Origin: Helicobacter rappini
Lineage (GTDB): Bacteria; Campylobacterota; Campylobacteria; Campylobacterales; Helicobacteraceae
DNA: 53,080 nucleotides
Assembly (NCBI RefSeq): GCF_900198625.1
Contig: NZ_FZPK01000037.1
Span: forward strand, 1 to 53,080
Direction of reading: 5' to 3'
Position 1 is the first letter of the stretch. Every line of letters begins with the position of its first letter. Below are positions 37,382-46,537 of this stretch, piece by piece. Position numbers and translations under genes: made by a program. Below the pieces are notes generated by a model. That model was not told the DNA's origin, made no database searches, and saw nothing but the letters and a program-made list of their open reading frames with translations.

Positions 37382-37445
37382 TCAAAGAGACTTGCGCTCT
37401 TTGATTGTGTAATATACAAGATTCTGTAAGATATTTATACAGAAT
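37382..37445 (+). promoter_or_regulatory. Two stem-loops in the proS leader
   Basis: The first hairpin pairs TCAAAGAG (37382-37389) with CTCTTTGA (37397-37404). The second pairs ATTCTGTA (37421-37428) with TACAGAAT (37438-37445). Both stems are perfect over eight bases, and they follow a TATAAT box and precede proS by about 30 bases. They are not T-box elements. A regulatory role is inferred only from structure. Confidence 0.5.
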
Positions 37446-37476
37446 TTATAACCATCACTCATAAAAAAGGAAAATC

Positions 37477-39204
37477 ATGCGTTTTTCAACTTTCTTTGCA
37501 CCAACACTTAAAGAAGCACCAAAAGATGCAGTATTAAAAAGCCATATCTATTTGCTTAGGGCAGGCTACATTCATCAAATAGGCAGCGGTATTTACAACT
37601 TCTTGCCATTGGCACAAATTGTAATGGATAAAATCAAAACCATAGTAAGAGAAGAGATGAATAGAGCCGGGGCAAATGAAATCACTATGGGATTTCTAAC
37701 GCCAACAAGCCTTTGGGAGCAAAGTGGAAGATATGAAAAATATAGCGAATTAGCCCTTTTTACCGATAAAAAAGGGGCTTCCTTTGTGCTTGGTCCAACA
37801 CATGAAGAGTGTGTAACAGAGATAGCAAAAACCTATATCAAAAGCTATAAGCAACTGCCACTTAATCTCTATCAAATCCATTTAAAATTTAGAGATGAGT
37901 TGCGTCCTAGATTTGGGCTTTTACGCGCTAGAGAGTTTGTTATGAAGGATGCGTATAGTTTTCATGATTCTTTAGAATCTTTGAATAAAGAGTTTATAAA
38001 TATGCGTGATACTTATGTGAGAATCTTTAGTCGTTTAGGGCTTGATTTTCGCATTGTTGAGGCGGATTCTGGTGCGATTGGCGGGAGTGGTAGTCGTGAG
38101 TTTATGGTGCTTGCTGAATGCGGTGAAGACACGATCGTAACTTGTGCTAAATGTGATTATGCTTCAAATATTGAAGCAGCAGTGCGTAAGCCAAAAACAT
38201 GCGATGAGATTGCCCCACAAGCTACAAGCAATTATCATAAATTTGAAACGCCAAATGTAAAAACCATTGATGAGTTAAGCAAGTTTTTTAAAGTCAATCC
38301 ATTCTATCTTATGAAAGCGGTTGTAAAAAAAGTGATTTTTAAAGATAGCATCGATATTGCTATATTTTTTATGCGCGGTCAAGATATGCTAGAGGATACT
38401 AAGGCGTTAAATGCACTTCAGGCAATCGATGCCTCTGTGCTTGATATAGCCGATGCGGATACGCCATTTTTAGAATCTTATAAGTTGCCACAAGGCTCTA
38501 TTGGTCCTATACATTTGCGTACTTTGACAAATTCTCGTTTTATTGTTTTTGATAAGGAATTAGAAAACGGAGAGGATTTGATATGTGGGGCAAATGAGCA
38601 TGGCTATCATTATGTTGGCGTGCAATTAGAAGAATTTGATGATTTATATTATCGTGATTTAGTGGCTGTGCAAGAGGGAGATTCTTGTGCTAAGTGCGGT
38701 GGGACTTTGCGTTATAGCAAGGGCATTGAAGTGGGGCATATTTTTAAACTAGAGGATAAGTATTCAAAGCCTATGCAGGCTAATTTTCTTCTTTCAAATG
38801 GCTCTAGCATGCCTTTTACTATGGGTTGCTATGGGCTTGGTGTAAGCAGACTAATATCAGCGATTTTAGAGCAAAAGGCAGATGAAAAAGGCTGTGTGTG
38901 GGGAGCTGTCGCACCATTTAAGCTTGATATTATCATCTCAAATATGAAAAATGAAGAAGAGGTGCTTTTTGCTACAAATCTTTACACACAACTACAAGAG
39001 AAGGGCATTGAAGTCATACTTGATGATAGGAATGAGAGGTTTGGGAGTAAAATCGCTGATTTTGAGTTAATCGGCTTTGAATATGCCTTAATTGTAGGTA
39101 AGAGACTTGCTGAAAATAAGTTAGAATTAATAAAGCGAGATGGACTCATAAGGACAGAATATAGCAGCGCAAATATCTTAGAATCTTTGCTTGGGATTTT
39201 GTAA
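37477..39204 (+). CDS. proS: Prolyl-tRNA synthetase
   Basis: This class II aminoacyl-tRNA synthetase charges tRNA-Pro. Motif 2 is FRDELRPRFGLLRAREFVMKD and motif 3 lies near MGCYGLGVSRLISAILEQ. Between them is an insertion (editing) domain of about 180 residues (SNYHKFETPNVKTIDELSKF onward), which in bacterial ProS clears Ala-tRNA-Pro. A C-terminal anticodon-binding domain follows (KLDIIISNMKNEEEVLFATN). The length of 575 residues is usual. A strong AAAAAAGGAAAA site precedes the ATG, and the leader carries two hairpins (37382-37445). Confidence 0.97.
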   Translation: MRFSTFFAPTLKEAPKDAVLKSHIYLLRAGYIHQIGSGIYNFLPLAQIVMDKIKTIVREEMNRAGANEITMGFLTPTSLWEQSGRYEKYSELALFTDKKGASFVLGPTHEECVTEIAKTYIKSYKQLPLNLYQIHLKFRDELRPRFGLLRAREFVMKDAYSFHDSLESLNKEFINMRDTYVRIFSRLGLDFRIVEADSGAIGGSGSREFMVLAECGEDTIVTCAKCDYASNIEAAVRKPKTCDEIAPQATSNYHKFETPNVKTIDELSKFFKVNPFYLMKAVVKKVIFKDSIDIAIFFMRGQDMLEDTKALNALQAIDASVLDIADADTPFLESYKLPQGSIGPIHLRTLTNSRFIVFDKELENGEDLICGANEHGYHYVGVQLEEFDDLYYRDLVAVQEGDSCAKCGGTLRYSKGIEVGHIFKLEDKYSKPMQANFLLSNGSSMPFTMGCYGLGVSRLISAILEQKADEKGCVWGAVAPFKLDIIISNMKNEEEVLFATNLYTQLQEKGIEVILDDRNERFGSKIADFELIGFEYALIVGKRLAENKLELIKRDGLIRTEYSSANILESLLGIL

Positions 39205-39363
39205 ATAAGATTCTATAATCGGTTATGCTATAAAAGATTTGCAAACAAAAGATTCACTAAAGACAGGTGTAACAAAAATATAAATTAAGTAAATGGCAAA
39301 ATCTACAGCAACTCCACAAACACTATATAATTACAAATTGCTTGTGGGAATCTAAGATTGAAA

Positions 39364-39380
39364 AAGATTGTCTAAATCTT
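39364..39380 (-). terminator. Weak terminator after the pst genes
   Basis: On the minus strand AAGATT, a five-base loop and AATCTT form a six-pair stem followed by T residues (TTTTC). It lies about 70 bases after the pstB stop. The stem is AT-rich, so it is only a candidate. Confidence 0.35.
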
Positions 39381-39447
39381 GTTATACAATAAGAAAACGC
39401 CTACACTCATACTTCAAAAACAGAATCTAAATGCAATGGAATAAAAA

Positions 39448-40206
39448 TCACCCAAATCTTCCCGCAATATAATCTTGTGTTTTCTTATCCTTTGGTTTTG
39501 AAAAGATCTTTTCAGTGTCATCAAACTCTATCACTTCACCAAGCAAAAAGAAAGCAGTTTTATCAGATATACGCATAGCTTGCTGCATATTGTGCGTAAC
39601 GATAATAATCGTATATTCTTTTTTGAGTTTATTAATGAGTTCTTCTATCTTTAGTGTTGAGATAGGATCAAGTGCGCTTGTAGGTTCGTCCATTAGGATT
39701 ACTTCAGGATTTACGGCTAATGTCCTTGCGATACATAGTCTTTGTTGCTGTCCGCCACTAAGGCTTAGGGCAGATTGCTTTAATCTATCTTTAAGATCTC
39801 CCCATAAGCCAACATCTTTTAAGCATTCTTCTACGATAGAATCAAGCTTATCCTTATGCTTTATCCCATGTGTTTTTGGACCAAATACCATGTTATCATA
39901 AATACTCATAGGAAATGGGTTTGGTTTTTGAAAGACCATGCCAACCTTTTTACGCAATATATTTACATCATATTTTTTATAGATATTAACTTCATCTAAT
40001 AGAATCTTGCCTTTAATTTTACAGCCTTCTACTAAGTCATTCATACGATTAAGGCTTTTTAGAAAAGTGGATTTACCACAACCACTAGGACCGATAAAGG
40101 CAGTTACTTTGCCTTTTAGAATCTGCATATTAATATTTTTTAACGCATGAAAATCATTATAGTAAAGATTCATATCCTTAATACTAAAACATACTTTTTT
40201 ATCCAT
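39448..40206 (-). CDS. pstB: Phosphate ABC transporter ATP-binding protein
   Basis: PstB powers high-affinity phosphate uptake by the PstSCAB system. The 252-residue ATPase has Walker [10 protein letters not shown], PstB-typical text [14 protein letters not shown] and [19 protein letters not shown], signature [17 protein letters not shown], Walker [14 protein letters not shown] and switch His IVTHNMQQA. It follows pstA after one base. The order pstA-pstB is normal, but no phoU follows, and pstS and pstC are not upstream. Confidence 0.95.
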   Translation of the reverse strand: MDKKVCFSIKDMNLYYNDFHALKNINMQILKGKVTAFIGPSGCGKSTFLKSLNRMNDLVEGCKIKGKILLDEVNIYKKYDVNILRKKVGMVFQKPNPFPMSIYDNMVFGPKTHGIKHKDKLDSIVEECLKDVGLWGDLKDRLKQSALSLSGGQQQRLCIARTLAVNPEVILMDEPTSALDPISTLKIEELINKLKKEYTIIIVTHNMQQAMRISDKTAFFLLGEVIEFDDTEKIFSKPKDKKTQDYIAGRFG

Positions 40207-40207
40207 T

Positions 40208-41026
40208 TTATGCCTTTGTGAGAGTTTTTGCTATGTAGTTTGATAAAAGATTGATGATTAGCACAATCACAATGAGAATCATTGCCGTGCTATATGCCTC
40301 ATTGATATGATGCCCTTCATTTGATATAAGATACATGTGCATACTAAGAGTCCTACCAGAATCAAATAGTCCAGAAACTTGAGCAAATCCGCCAAAGGTA
40401 TAAAGCAATGCGGCACTTTCACCTACAATCTTACCAATACTAAGGATTATTCCTGCTAAGATTCCGGGTGTAGCAGCAGGTAGAATAATCGCAAAAATAG
40501 TTCTAAGTTTCCCTGCCCCAAGTGCAAAACTTGCCTCTCTATACATTAAAGGCACAGACTTTAATGCCTCTTGTGCGCTACGCAAAATTACAGGTAAAAT
40601 CATAATAGTAATGGTAAGGCTACCTGCTAAAAAGCTAAACTTTAATTGAAAAAATACGACAAATGCAAGGAAGCCAAAAAGCCCATATACGATTGATGGG
40701 ATACCTACAAGCGTTTCAGCTGCGGTTGTAATGACAGCGATGAGTTTATTTTTACTACTGCTATATTCTGTGAGAAAAATCGCCCCAAAGATTCCAAAAG
40801 GCATGGCAATAGCAAGGGAGAAAAGTATCATATTAATGGTATTTATAATAGCTGGCATCATAGAGACATTTTCGCTATTATATTCCCATTCAAAAAGGCT
40901 TGGTGTGAGATAGACAACACCTTTTATAAAAATAAAGCCAATTAAAATACAAAATATAGCAAGTGTGCTAAAAATAGATAGTCGCATACACCAAAACAAT
41001 AGACTAGATAGCCCATCTCTTCTCAT
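40208..41026 (-). CDS. pstA: Phosphate ABC transporter permease
   Basis: PstA is one of the two membrane subunits of the phosphate importer. The 272-residue protein has six hydrophobic helices. The pattern [20 protein letters not shown] and the EAA loop [21 protein letters not shown] are as in PstA. It is the first gene of the pair and is followed directly by pstB. Its usual partner pstC is absent upstream, where a 326-base spacer separates it from a divergent porin gene, so PstC and PstS must be encoded elsewhere for a working transporter. Confidence 0.93.
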   Translation of the reverse strand: MRRDGLSSLLFWCMRLSIFSTLAIFCILIGFIFIKGVVYLTPSLFEWEYNSENVSMMPAIINTINMILFSLAIAMPFGIFGAIFLTEYSSSKNKLIAVITTAAETLVGIPSIVYGLFGFLAFVVFFQLKFSFLAGSLTITIMILPVILRSAQEALKSVPLMYREASFALGAGKLRTIFAIILPAATPGILAGIILSIGKIVGESAALLYTFGGFAQVSGLFDSGRTLSMHMYLISNEGHHINEAYSTAMILIVIVLIINLLSNYIAKTLTKA

Positions 41027-41352
41027 CTTTATCCCTTATTAATCATTAGAAAATTTGCTTGAAAGTGTAAAAAATGTATGTAAAATCGCACAACTAGATT
41101 GTAAAATATTTGTAAATTATTGCTACAACTAACTCTTAGGGCGTTAATTTTCTTGCTTTGATTCTAGGATACTTCATTTATCTTTTGTTATATGTGGCAT
41201 TGAAATGTATTTTTACACCAAATACACGCTAAAAACATGAAATATTTATAGAATCACATACAAAAATATCTACAAAAACAAACATAAATATCATATAATT
41301 TTCATTATTTTTCACAATGTCTTATTAGGACAAAATAGCACAAGGAGTTATC
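41027..41352. other. Divergent intergenic region between pstA and a porin gene
   Basis: These 326 bases contain no credible gene and no recognisable pstC remnant. They must hold both the pstA promoter (minus) and the porin promoter (plus). A TATCATATAAT stretch at about 41289-41299 is a candidate -10 for the porin gene. No clear Pho-box-like direct repeat was recognised. Confidence 0.4.
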
Positions 41353-42678
41353 ATGCGATTACATAAGATTCTCATATTTTCTGCACTCAGCCTTTCTATG
41401 CTGTATGCAAGGCAGAATGAGATTGCAATCATGGAGCAAGAGCATAAAAACACAGAATCTACAATAGAGCAAGAAAATGGTGTATTTCTACATGGTGGTT
41501 TAGAAGTGTTTAATAAGACTGCATTTAGCACGAAACAAGCATTGCCAAATAATAGCTATGGTTACGCCTTAGGGCAATTAGGCGTGGGGTATAAATATAA
41601 TGATTTTCAGGTTATGATTGGAGCGGTTGCTGCTGGGCTTACTTATGATTCTACAAAAGGTTTAGGTTATAACTATGTGGGGGCATATCCGGGCTATCTC
41701 AATGACAAAGACGCAACAGCGGACAATACCCATAATGCGTTCGTGCATAATGCTTATATACACTATCAAACAGATTCTCTAAATATTAAAGCAGGGAGAT
41801 TTGAGCAAGAAGATGATGATTGGTTTGATAGCTATGCTGAAGGTATAAATGCGGTGTATAAATTTGCGGATAACTTTCATGTAAAGCTTTTTGGCTCAAG
41901 CACAGTGGCACTTGTAGGTAATGGTTGGCTTACAGATTTTAGCACTACTTATTCTACTTATGGAATCTTAAATGCTGAAGTCGGCTATAATAACGACTTT
42001 TTAGATGCAAAGGCTTATGTGTATTATGGTGCAAAAGAGTATGTTGCACCGGGGCTTAGTGTGAGTGCTAGTTTTGGCGATAAAGAGAGTGTTAGCTATA
42101 CTACAAAGCTAGTCGCACTTTTCCCTATACATAGTAAAAGCATTCTTGATATAGGTAATCACTTTTTCGCTGACTTTAAAGATCCCACCGGCTTTACTTC
42201 AAGCATTCTTGTGAGACAAGATATTGACATTTATGATACTTATAAAATCGCACTTGGAGTCTATAAAAATATAGGTAACGCAAATGCTAGAATGGGTATG
42301 TTTGGTAATCCTATCGGCATAGATATTTGGGATAATAGTGTGTATGGCACAGGCAGATCGCTTAATGCTTCTGTAGCCCCTGATGCCCTTAGCGTTTTGC
42401 TTTTCACAGAAGCTAGATATGAAAAATTAGCAAAATTTATAGAATCTCTAGCCTTCGGGCTTGATGGGCGATATACCACTGCCCCGAGTGCGACAGAGTA
42501 TTCATTGAAATTTATTATCGATTGGCAGATTATAGATTCTGTAAGTTTGGGCTTAATTGCTAACTATTACACACATATCATGCAAAATGATGCGTGGAAT
42601 GAGCAAGATATTGCCCTAAATGGTCGTCATGTCCTTGATAGAAGCTATCTTATGTCATCTGTAACCTATGCGTTTTAG
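41353..42678 (+). CDS. Outer-membrane porin, OprD/Hof-like
   Basis: The 441-residue protein has a signal peptide (MRLHKILIFSALSLSMLYA) and a long series of alternating strands that end in Phe (SVTYAF), the pattern of a 16- to 18-stranded channel. Blocks such as YIHYQTDSLNIKAGRFEQED and SYAEGINAVYKFADNF resemble the Campylobacter/Helicobacter OprD-like and Hof families. The substrate is unknown. An AAGGAG site precedes the ATG. The stop overlaps trmD by 11 bases, so the porin and trmD are expected to be translated from the same transcript, an uncommon arrangement. Confidence 0.78.
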   Translation: MRLHKILIFSALSLSMLYARQNEIAIMEQEHKNTESTIEQENGVFLHGGLEVFNKTAFSTKQALPNNSYGYALGQLGVGYKYNDFQVMIGAVAAGLTYDSTKGLGYNYVGAYPGYLNDKDATADNTHNAFVHNAYIHYQTDSLNIKAGRFEQEDDDWFDSYAEGINAVYKFADNFHVKLFGSSTVALVGNGWLTDFSTTYSTYGILNAEVGYNNDFLDAKAYVYYGAKEYVAPGLSVSASFGDKESVSYTTKLVALFPIHSKSILDIGNHFFADFKDPTGFTSSILVRQDIDIYDTYKIALGVYKNIGNANARMGMFGNPIGIDIWDNSVYGTGRSLNASVAPDALSVLLFTEARYEKLAKFIESLAFGLDGRYTTAPSATEYSLKFIIDWQIIDSVSLGLIANYYTHIMQNDAWNEQDIALNGRHVLDRSYLMSSVTYAF

Positions 42679-43345
42679 TTTTTTTACCCTTTTTCCAGAT
42701 TTAATTATGCCTTATTTTGGGTATAGCATTATGCGAAATGCTATACATAATAAAAAGATTGAAGTAGAATGTATAAATATCCGCGATTATGCTTTCAATA
42801 AGCATAAAAAAGTGGATAATGCCCTTATTGGCGGTGGAGCAGGAATGCTACTTGATCCATTTGTGCTTGATTGTGCTTTACAACAGGCAAGAGATTCACG
42901 CATTATATTTCTTAGCCCTTGTGGTGCGAAATTTAGTCATAAAGATTCTGTCCGCCTTAGCAAATATAGCCATATTAGCTTTGTGTGTGGGCGATATGAG
43001 GGCTTTGATGAGCGAAGTATTGAGCTACATGCGACAGAGATTTTTAGCATAGGCGATTTTATCTTAAGTGGTGGCGAGTTGGGGGCATTATGTATGGCAG
43101 ATTCTATTGCTAGGCACATACATGGTGTGCTTGGCAATGAGCTATCTTTGCAGGGTGAAAGCTTTGAATCTGGTTTGCTTGAAGCACCAAATTTCACAAA
43201 ATCAAAGCAGTTTGCTAAAAAAAATCAAGAAAATTTACCAACTTCAGCATATTTAAATGGAAATCACGCTATAATCAGCGATTTAAAACTTACCATGTCT
43301 AAGATGAAAACGCAATATTTTAGACCGGATTTATTAACATCATAA
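42668..43345 (+). CDS. trmD: tRNA (guanine-37-N1)-methyltransferase
   Basis: TrmD methylates G37 next to the anticodon and prevents frameshifting. The 225-residue enzyme shows the knot-fold SPOUT signatures: [58 protein letters not shown], and [17 protein letters not shown] with the catalytic Asp. The ATG lies inside the last codons of the porin gene, so no separate ribosome site is seen and coupling is likely. rplS follows 11 bases downstream, the normal order. rimM, which usually precedes trmD, is absent here. Confidence 0.96.
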   Translation: MRFSFFTLFPDLIMPYFGYSIMRNAIHNKKIEVECINIRDYAFNKHKKVDNALIGGGAGMLLDPFVLDCALQQARDSRIIFLSPCGAKFSHKDSVRLSKYSHISFVCGRYEGFDERSIELHATEIFSIGDFILSGGELGALCMADSIARHIHGVLGNELSLQGESFESGLLEAPNFTKSKQFAKKNQENLPTSAYLNGNHAIISDLKLTMSKMKTQYFRPDLLTS

Positions 43346-43356
43346 GTGAGGAAATC

Positions 43357-43734
43357 ATGAAAAATCGATATATCGAGCAATTTGAAAAAGCACAACTTGA
43401 GAATAAGTCTGTGCCACAATTTAAAGCAGGTGATACTCTGCGTGTTGGGATTAAGATAAAAGAGGGTGATAAAACGAGAGTGCAAAACTTTGAGGGTGTA
43501 TGTATAGCTATACGCGGTAATGGCGTGGATAGGACTTTTACCGTGCGTAAAATGGGTGCTAACAATATAGGTGTTGAAAAGATTTTTCCACTTTATAGCG
43601 ATAGCTTAGAGAAAATAGAAGTGTTGCGTATTGGGCGAGTCCGCCGTGCAAAACTTTATTATTTGCGTAATAGAAGAGGTAAAGCCGCAAGAATTAAGGA
43701 ATTAAGAAAAGAGTTGAATAAAAAAGAAGCATAA
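43357..43734 (+). CDS. rplS: 50S ribosomal protein L19
   Basis: L19 sits at the interface of the ribosomal subunits. The 125-residue protein begins [20 protein letters not shown] and has the family blocks [40 protein letters not shown] and [11 protein letters not shown]-like text ([20 protein letters not shown]). A GTGAGGAAATC ribosome site precedes the ATG. It is co-transcribed with trmD. No strong terminator was seen in the 108 bases before serB, which faces it. Confidence 0.97.
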   Translation: MKNRYIEQFEKAQLENKSVPQFKAGDTLRVGIKIKEGDKTRVQNFEGVCIAIRGNGVDRTFTVRKMGANNIGVEKIFPLYSDSLEKIEVLRIGRVRRAKLYYLRNRRGKAARIKELRKELNKKEA

Positions 43735-43842
43735 ACAACACGCTTTATCATTCTGCGTTTAAGCAAGAATGGACGAGTCGCTCCAGATTCTACAAGCATA
43801 ACCATTTAAGCATCGCAAGTTACTAGAAATGCAGGATAGAAT

Positions 43843-44466
43843 CTAGTCTATAATCTCTAGCACTTCTCTTAAGTCTTTTGTGTCAATGCAATGTGTAGCA
43901 CTCTTTTTTAATATATCTTTCGCACAGAATGCAATCTTTGTATCAGCATAGGCAAACATAGATAAGTCGTTTGCACCATCGCCAATGACCGCACAATCTT
44001 TAGAAGTTAAGCCTAAAACACCTTGCAAGTTCTGCAACATATTGCCCTTAGAATCTGCAAACATCATATCCCCGCCAACTCTTCCTGTAAGCTTAGAATC
44101 TTTATGGTGCAAGATATTGCTAAAAGTAGCATTTAGTCCCAAAATTGGCTTAAAATATTCTGTAACAATGCGAAATCCACCGCTAAAGCAAACGACAATA
44201 TGCCCCCTTTTTCTTAGCTCTTTTACGCATTCAATAGCCCCGCACATGAGATGAAAATCCTTTTCTACACTCTCTTGCACCAAACTTAAAGGCATATTCT
44301 CTAAAAGTGCCACTCGTTTTAACAGACTTTCAAAAAAGTCAAGTCTGCCCTCCATAGCCTCTCTAGTGATATAGGCAACAGCAGATTCTACCTTATATCG
44401 CTTTGCAAAAATGTCAATACTCTCGCCATCCATAAGCGTTGAATCAAAATCAAAAACAACAAGCAT
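43843..44466 (-). CDS. serB: Phosphoserine phosphatase
   Basis: SerB completes serine synthesis by dephosphorylating phosphoserine. The HAD-family nucleophile motif is VVFDFDSTLMDGES, with Asp6 and Asp8. Motif II is CFSGGFRIV, and motif III/IV is DCAVIGDGANDLSMF. The 207-residue length is that of the compact form without ACT domains. It starts 16 bases after the pepF stop on the same strand and is probably co-transcribed with it. Confidence 0.94.
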   Translation of the reverse strand: MLVVFDFDSTLMDGESIDIFAKRYKVESAVAYITREAMEGRLDFFESLLKRVALLENMPLSLVQESVEKDFHLMCGAIECVKELRKRGHIVVCFSGGFRIVTEYFKPILGLNATFSNILHHKDSKLTGRVGGDMMFADSKGNMLQNLQGVLGLTSKDCAVIGDGANDLSMFAYADTKIAFCAKDILKKSATHCIDTKDLREVLEIID

Positions 44467-44482
44467 AATACTCCCTTATATG

Positions 44483-46462
44483 TTATAGTCTCGTGCTATT
44501 GAGTAAATCTTCAAATTCACTTAAAAGATTTTTTACTTCATTCATACCAATTTCCCAAAATGCACTTTCATTGACATCAAATCCAAAGGTAAGGATTAAA
44601 TCTCTTGGGCTTTTACTGCCACCAGCACTTAAGAAATCTATGTAGGTTTGTATAAACTTTTCTTTATCTTCACTTCTTTTATAAAGTCCAAAAAGAGCTA
44701 GAACTAAAAGCTGTCCGTAAGAATAGGCATAGCAATAAAAGGGTGAGTGGATAAAATGCGGGATATAGCTCCACCATTTTGCGTATTTTTTTGTCAAATG
44801 CACGCTATCCCCAAACATTTTTTTATTTTCATCAAGCCAGATTCTATCAAAATCTTCACTTTTTAGCTCTCCCTCTCTTTCATGGATTGCCCTTTCAAAA
44901 TTTGTCATTACAATTTGTCTAAATAAGGTTGAAAAAATATCTTCAATTTTACCTGCATATATATCAAGCAATTCTCTGCCTTTTAAGGTCTTTTTCATGC
45001 TATCAAATAAAAGCATTTCAGCAAATACTGAAGCAGTCTCTGCGGTTGTAAGCGGTGTGTCGTGATTGAGTGTGCCTTGAATCTTGCTTAGTTCCTGATG
45101 GATTGCATGTCCTAATTCATGTGCGATTGTAAAAGCATCGCGTCTATTGCCTGTGAAGTTTAGCATAACATAGGGGTGGGCACTTGGCACACTTCCATGA
45201 CTAAATGCACCGCCTCTTTTTGCGGGTTTTGGGTGAGAATCTATCCAGCCATTAAAGATAGCTTCTTTTGCAATCTCATAGAATCTTGGACTAAATTTAT
45301 AAAAAGATTCTAATGTATCATACAAGGCGTCTTGAAACTCGACTTCCGCTTTTTTAGAGTTTTCCTTAGTAAGTCCTAATGGTGCATAGCGATCATAATC
45401 TTTAAGCTTATGTCCTAAGAGTTGGGATTTTACACGATAGTATCCATGCACGAGATTCATATTCGCATTGACACAATCAATCATGCTATCAACGCTTTCT
45501 TGTGTCGTTTGATTGCTAATATGGCGGAAAGATTCTGGCTTTTCATAGCCCCTTAGATTCTGTGTTATAGCTACATCTTTACGCACCATATTTAAAATGT
45601 AAGTTAATAAATGCGAGTTTTTACGCAAGCCTTTTGTAAAGTTTTTTTGCGCGAGTTTTCTTAGCTTTCTATTCCTTACATGTAGGAATCCTAGTATCTC
45701 TTCTTCGCCTATCTCTTCATCATTTAATACGCCTTTAAAACGCATATTTGCAAAACTTTCATCAAATAATCTTGAGAAAGCATCAACGCCAACAGGCGAT
45801 ACATTCAGCAATATTTGCTCTTCTTTTAAGCTTAGCTTATACTTTTTATTTGCTTCAATGGTTTGTAAGAAAAAGGCGTAATTTTCATTTGCTTTTATAA
45901 ATTCATTCATTTTAGTAGAATCTAAGTCAGCAAACTCAAGCTCAAAAAACATAACCTTTGCATACATAGCATTGCATTTCATTTCATAATCAGCATATAA
46001 TGCCCCGTATTTCTTACTATCTATGGCAAATTTTAAAAAGACATATGTCATAATAGAGCCTAAGCCTTCACTAAGTGAATCATAAGTTTGCAATGCTTTA
46101 GAAAACTCTTCAGTCTTTAGTGTAGATAGCTTCCCTGCATAGTTATCATTAAAATTTTGCAGTTTTTTATCAAGCTCTTTTGCGAAAGATTCTAAAGATT
46201 CTTCATCTTTAAAAAGTGCGTTTAAATCAAAATCAAGTGTTTTTGGTAAAGCCTTTTTTTCAACAATTTTTGTCTTTTTATCACTGATTTTAGAATCTTT
46301 AACTTTACAATCTTGCTTTTTATCTTTTGGGGATTTTAAGTCTTTTTTATCCTTACCTAACTCATTTGGTGCTACTTTTTCTTTTTTTAGAATCTCTTTT
46401 GTGCCTTTGTCCTTAGTTTCTGTGCTTTCCTTATTATTCATGGAATCTTTTGCCATAGCCAT
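44483..46462 (-). CDS. pepF: Oligoendopeptidase F with a lysine-rich extension
   Basis: This M3-family zinc peptidase is cytoplasmic and degrades oligopeptides. The zinc motif HELGH is at 448-452 (AFTIAHELGHAIHQELSK), and the downstream Glu ligand is in TAETASVFAEMLLFD. The catalytic domain begins after residue 80 or so with LDFDLNALFKDEESLESFAKEL. Residues 1-78 are an unusual, highly charged Lys/Asp/Ser extension with repeated KDSK/KDKK words. It could be a disordered tail or a late start artefact, but no better start was found inside it. serB follows 16 bases downstream. Without the extension the length is normal for PepF. Confidence 0.93.
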   Translation of the reverse strand: MAMAKDSMNNKESTETKDKGTKEILKKEKVAPNELGKDKKDLKSPKDKKQDCKVKDSKISDKKTKIVEKKALPKTLDFDLNALFKDEESLESFAKELDKKLQNFNDNYAGKLSTLKTEEFSKALQTYDSLSEGLGSIMTYVFLKFAIDSKKYGALYADYEMKCNAMYAKVMFFELEFADLDSTKMNEFIKANENYAFFLQTIEANKKYKLSLKEEQILLNVSPVGVDAFSRLFDESFANMRFKGVLNDEEIGEEEILGFLHVRNRKLRKLAQKNFTKGLRKNSHLLTYILNMVRKDVAITQNLRGYEKPESFRHISNQTTQESVDSMIDCVNANMNLVHGYYRVKSQLLGHKLKDYDRYAPLGLTKENSKKAEVEFQDALYDTLESFYKFSPRFYEIAKEAIFNGWIDSHPKPAKRGGAFSHGSVPSAHPYVMLNFTGNRRDAFTIAHELGHAIHQELSKIQGTLNHDTPLTTAETASVFAEMLLFDSMKKTLKGRELLDIYAGKIEDIFSTLFRQIVMTNFERAIHEREGELKSEDFDRIWLDENKKMFGDSVHLTKKYAKWWSYIPHFIHSPFYCYAYSYGQLLVLALFGLYKRSEDKEKFIQTYIDFLSAGGSKSPRDLILTFGFDVNESAFWEIGMNEVKNLLSEFEDLLNSTRL

Positions 46463-46492
46463 ACCCTTTTAGTAAAATCTCATAATCTACAT

Positions 46493-46498
46493 TATAAT
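46493..46498 (+). promoter_or_regulatory. Probable -10 box of the kinase operon
   Basis: A TATAAT lies 40 bases before the kinase ATG in the 75-base spacer shared with the divergent pepF gene. A second TATAG-type sequence follows it closely, so the exact element is uncertain. Confidence 0.45.
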
Positions 46499-46537
46499 AT
46501 GTTATAGTTTTGTTTTAGCTTAAAATAGGGTTGCAAT

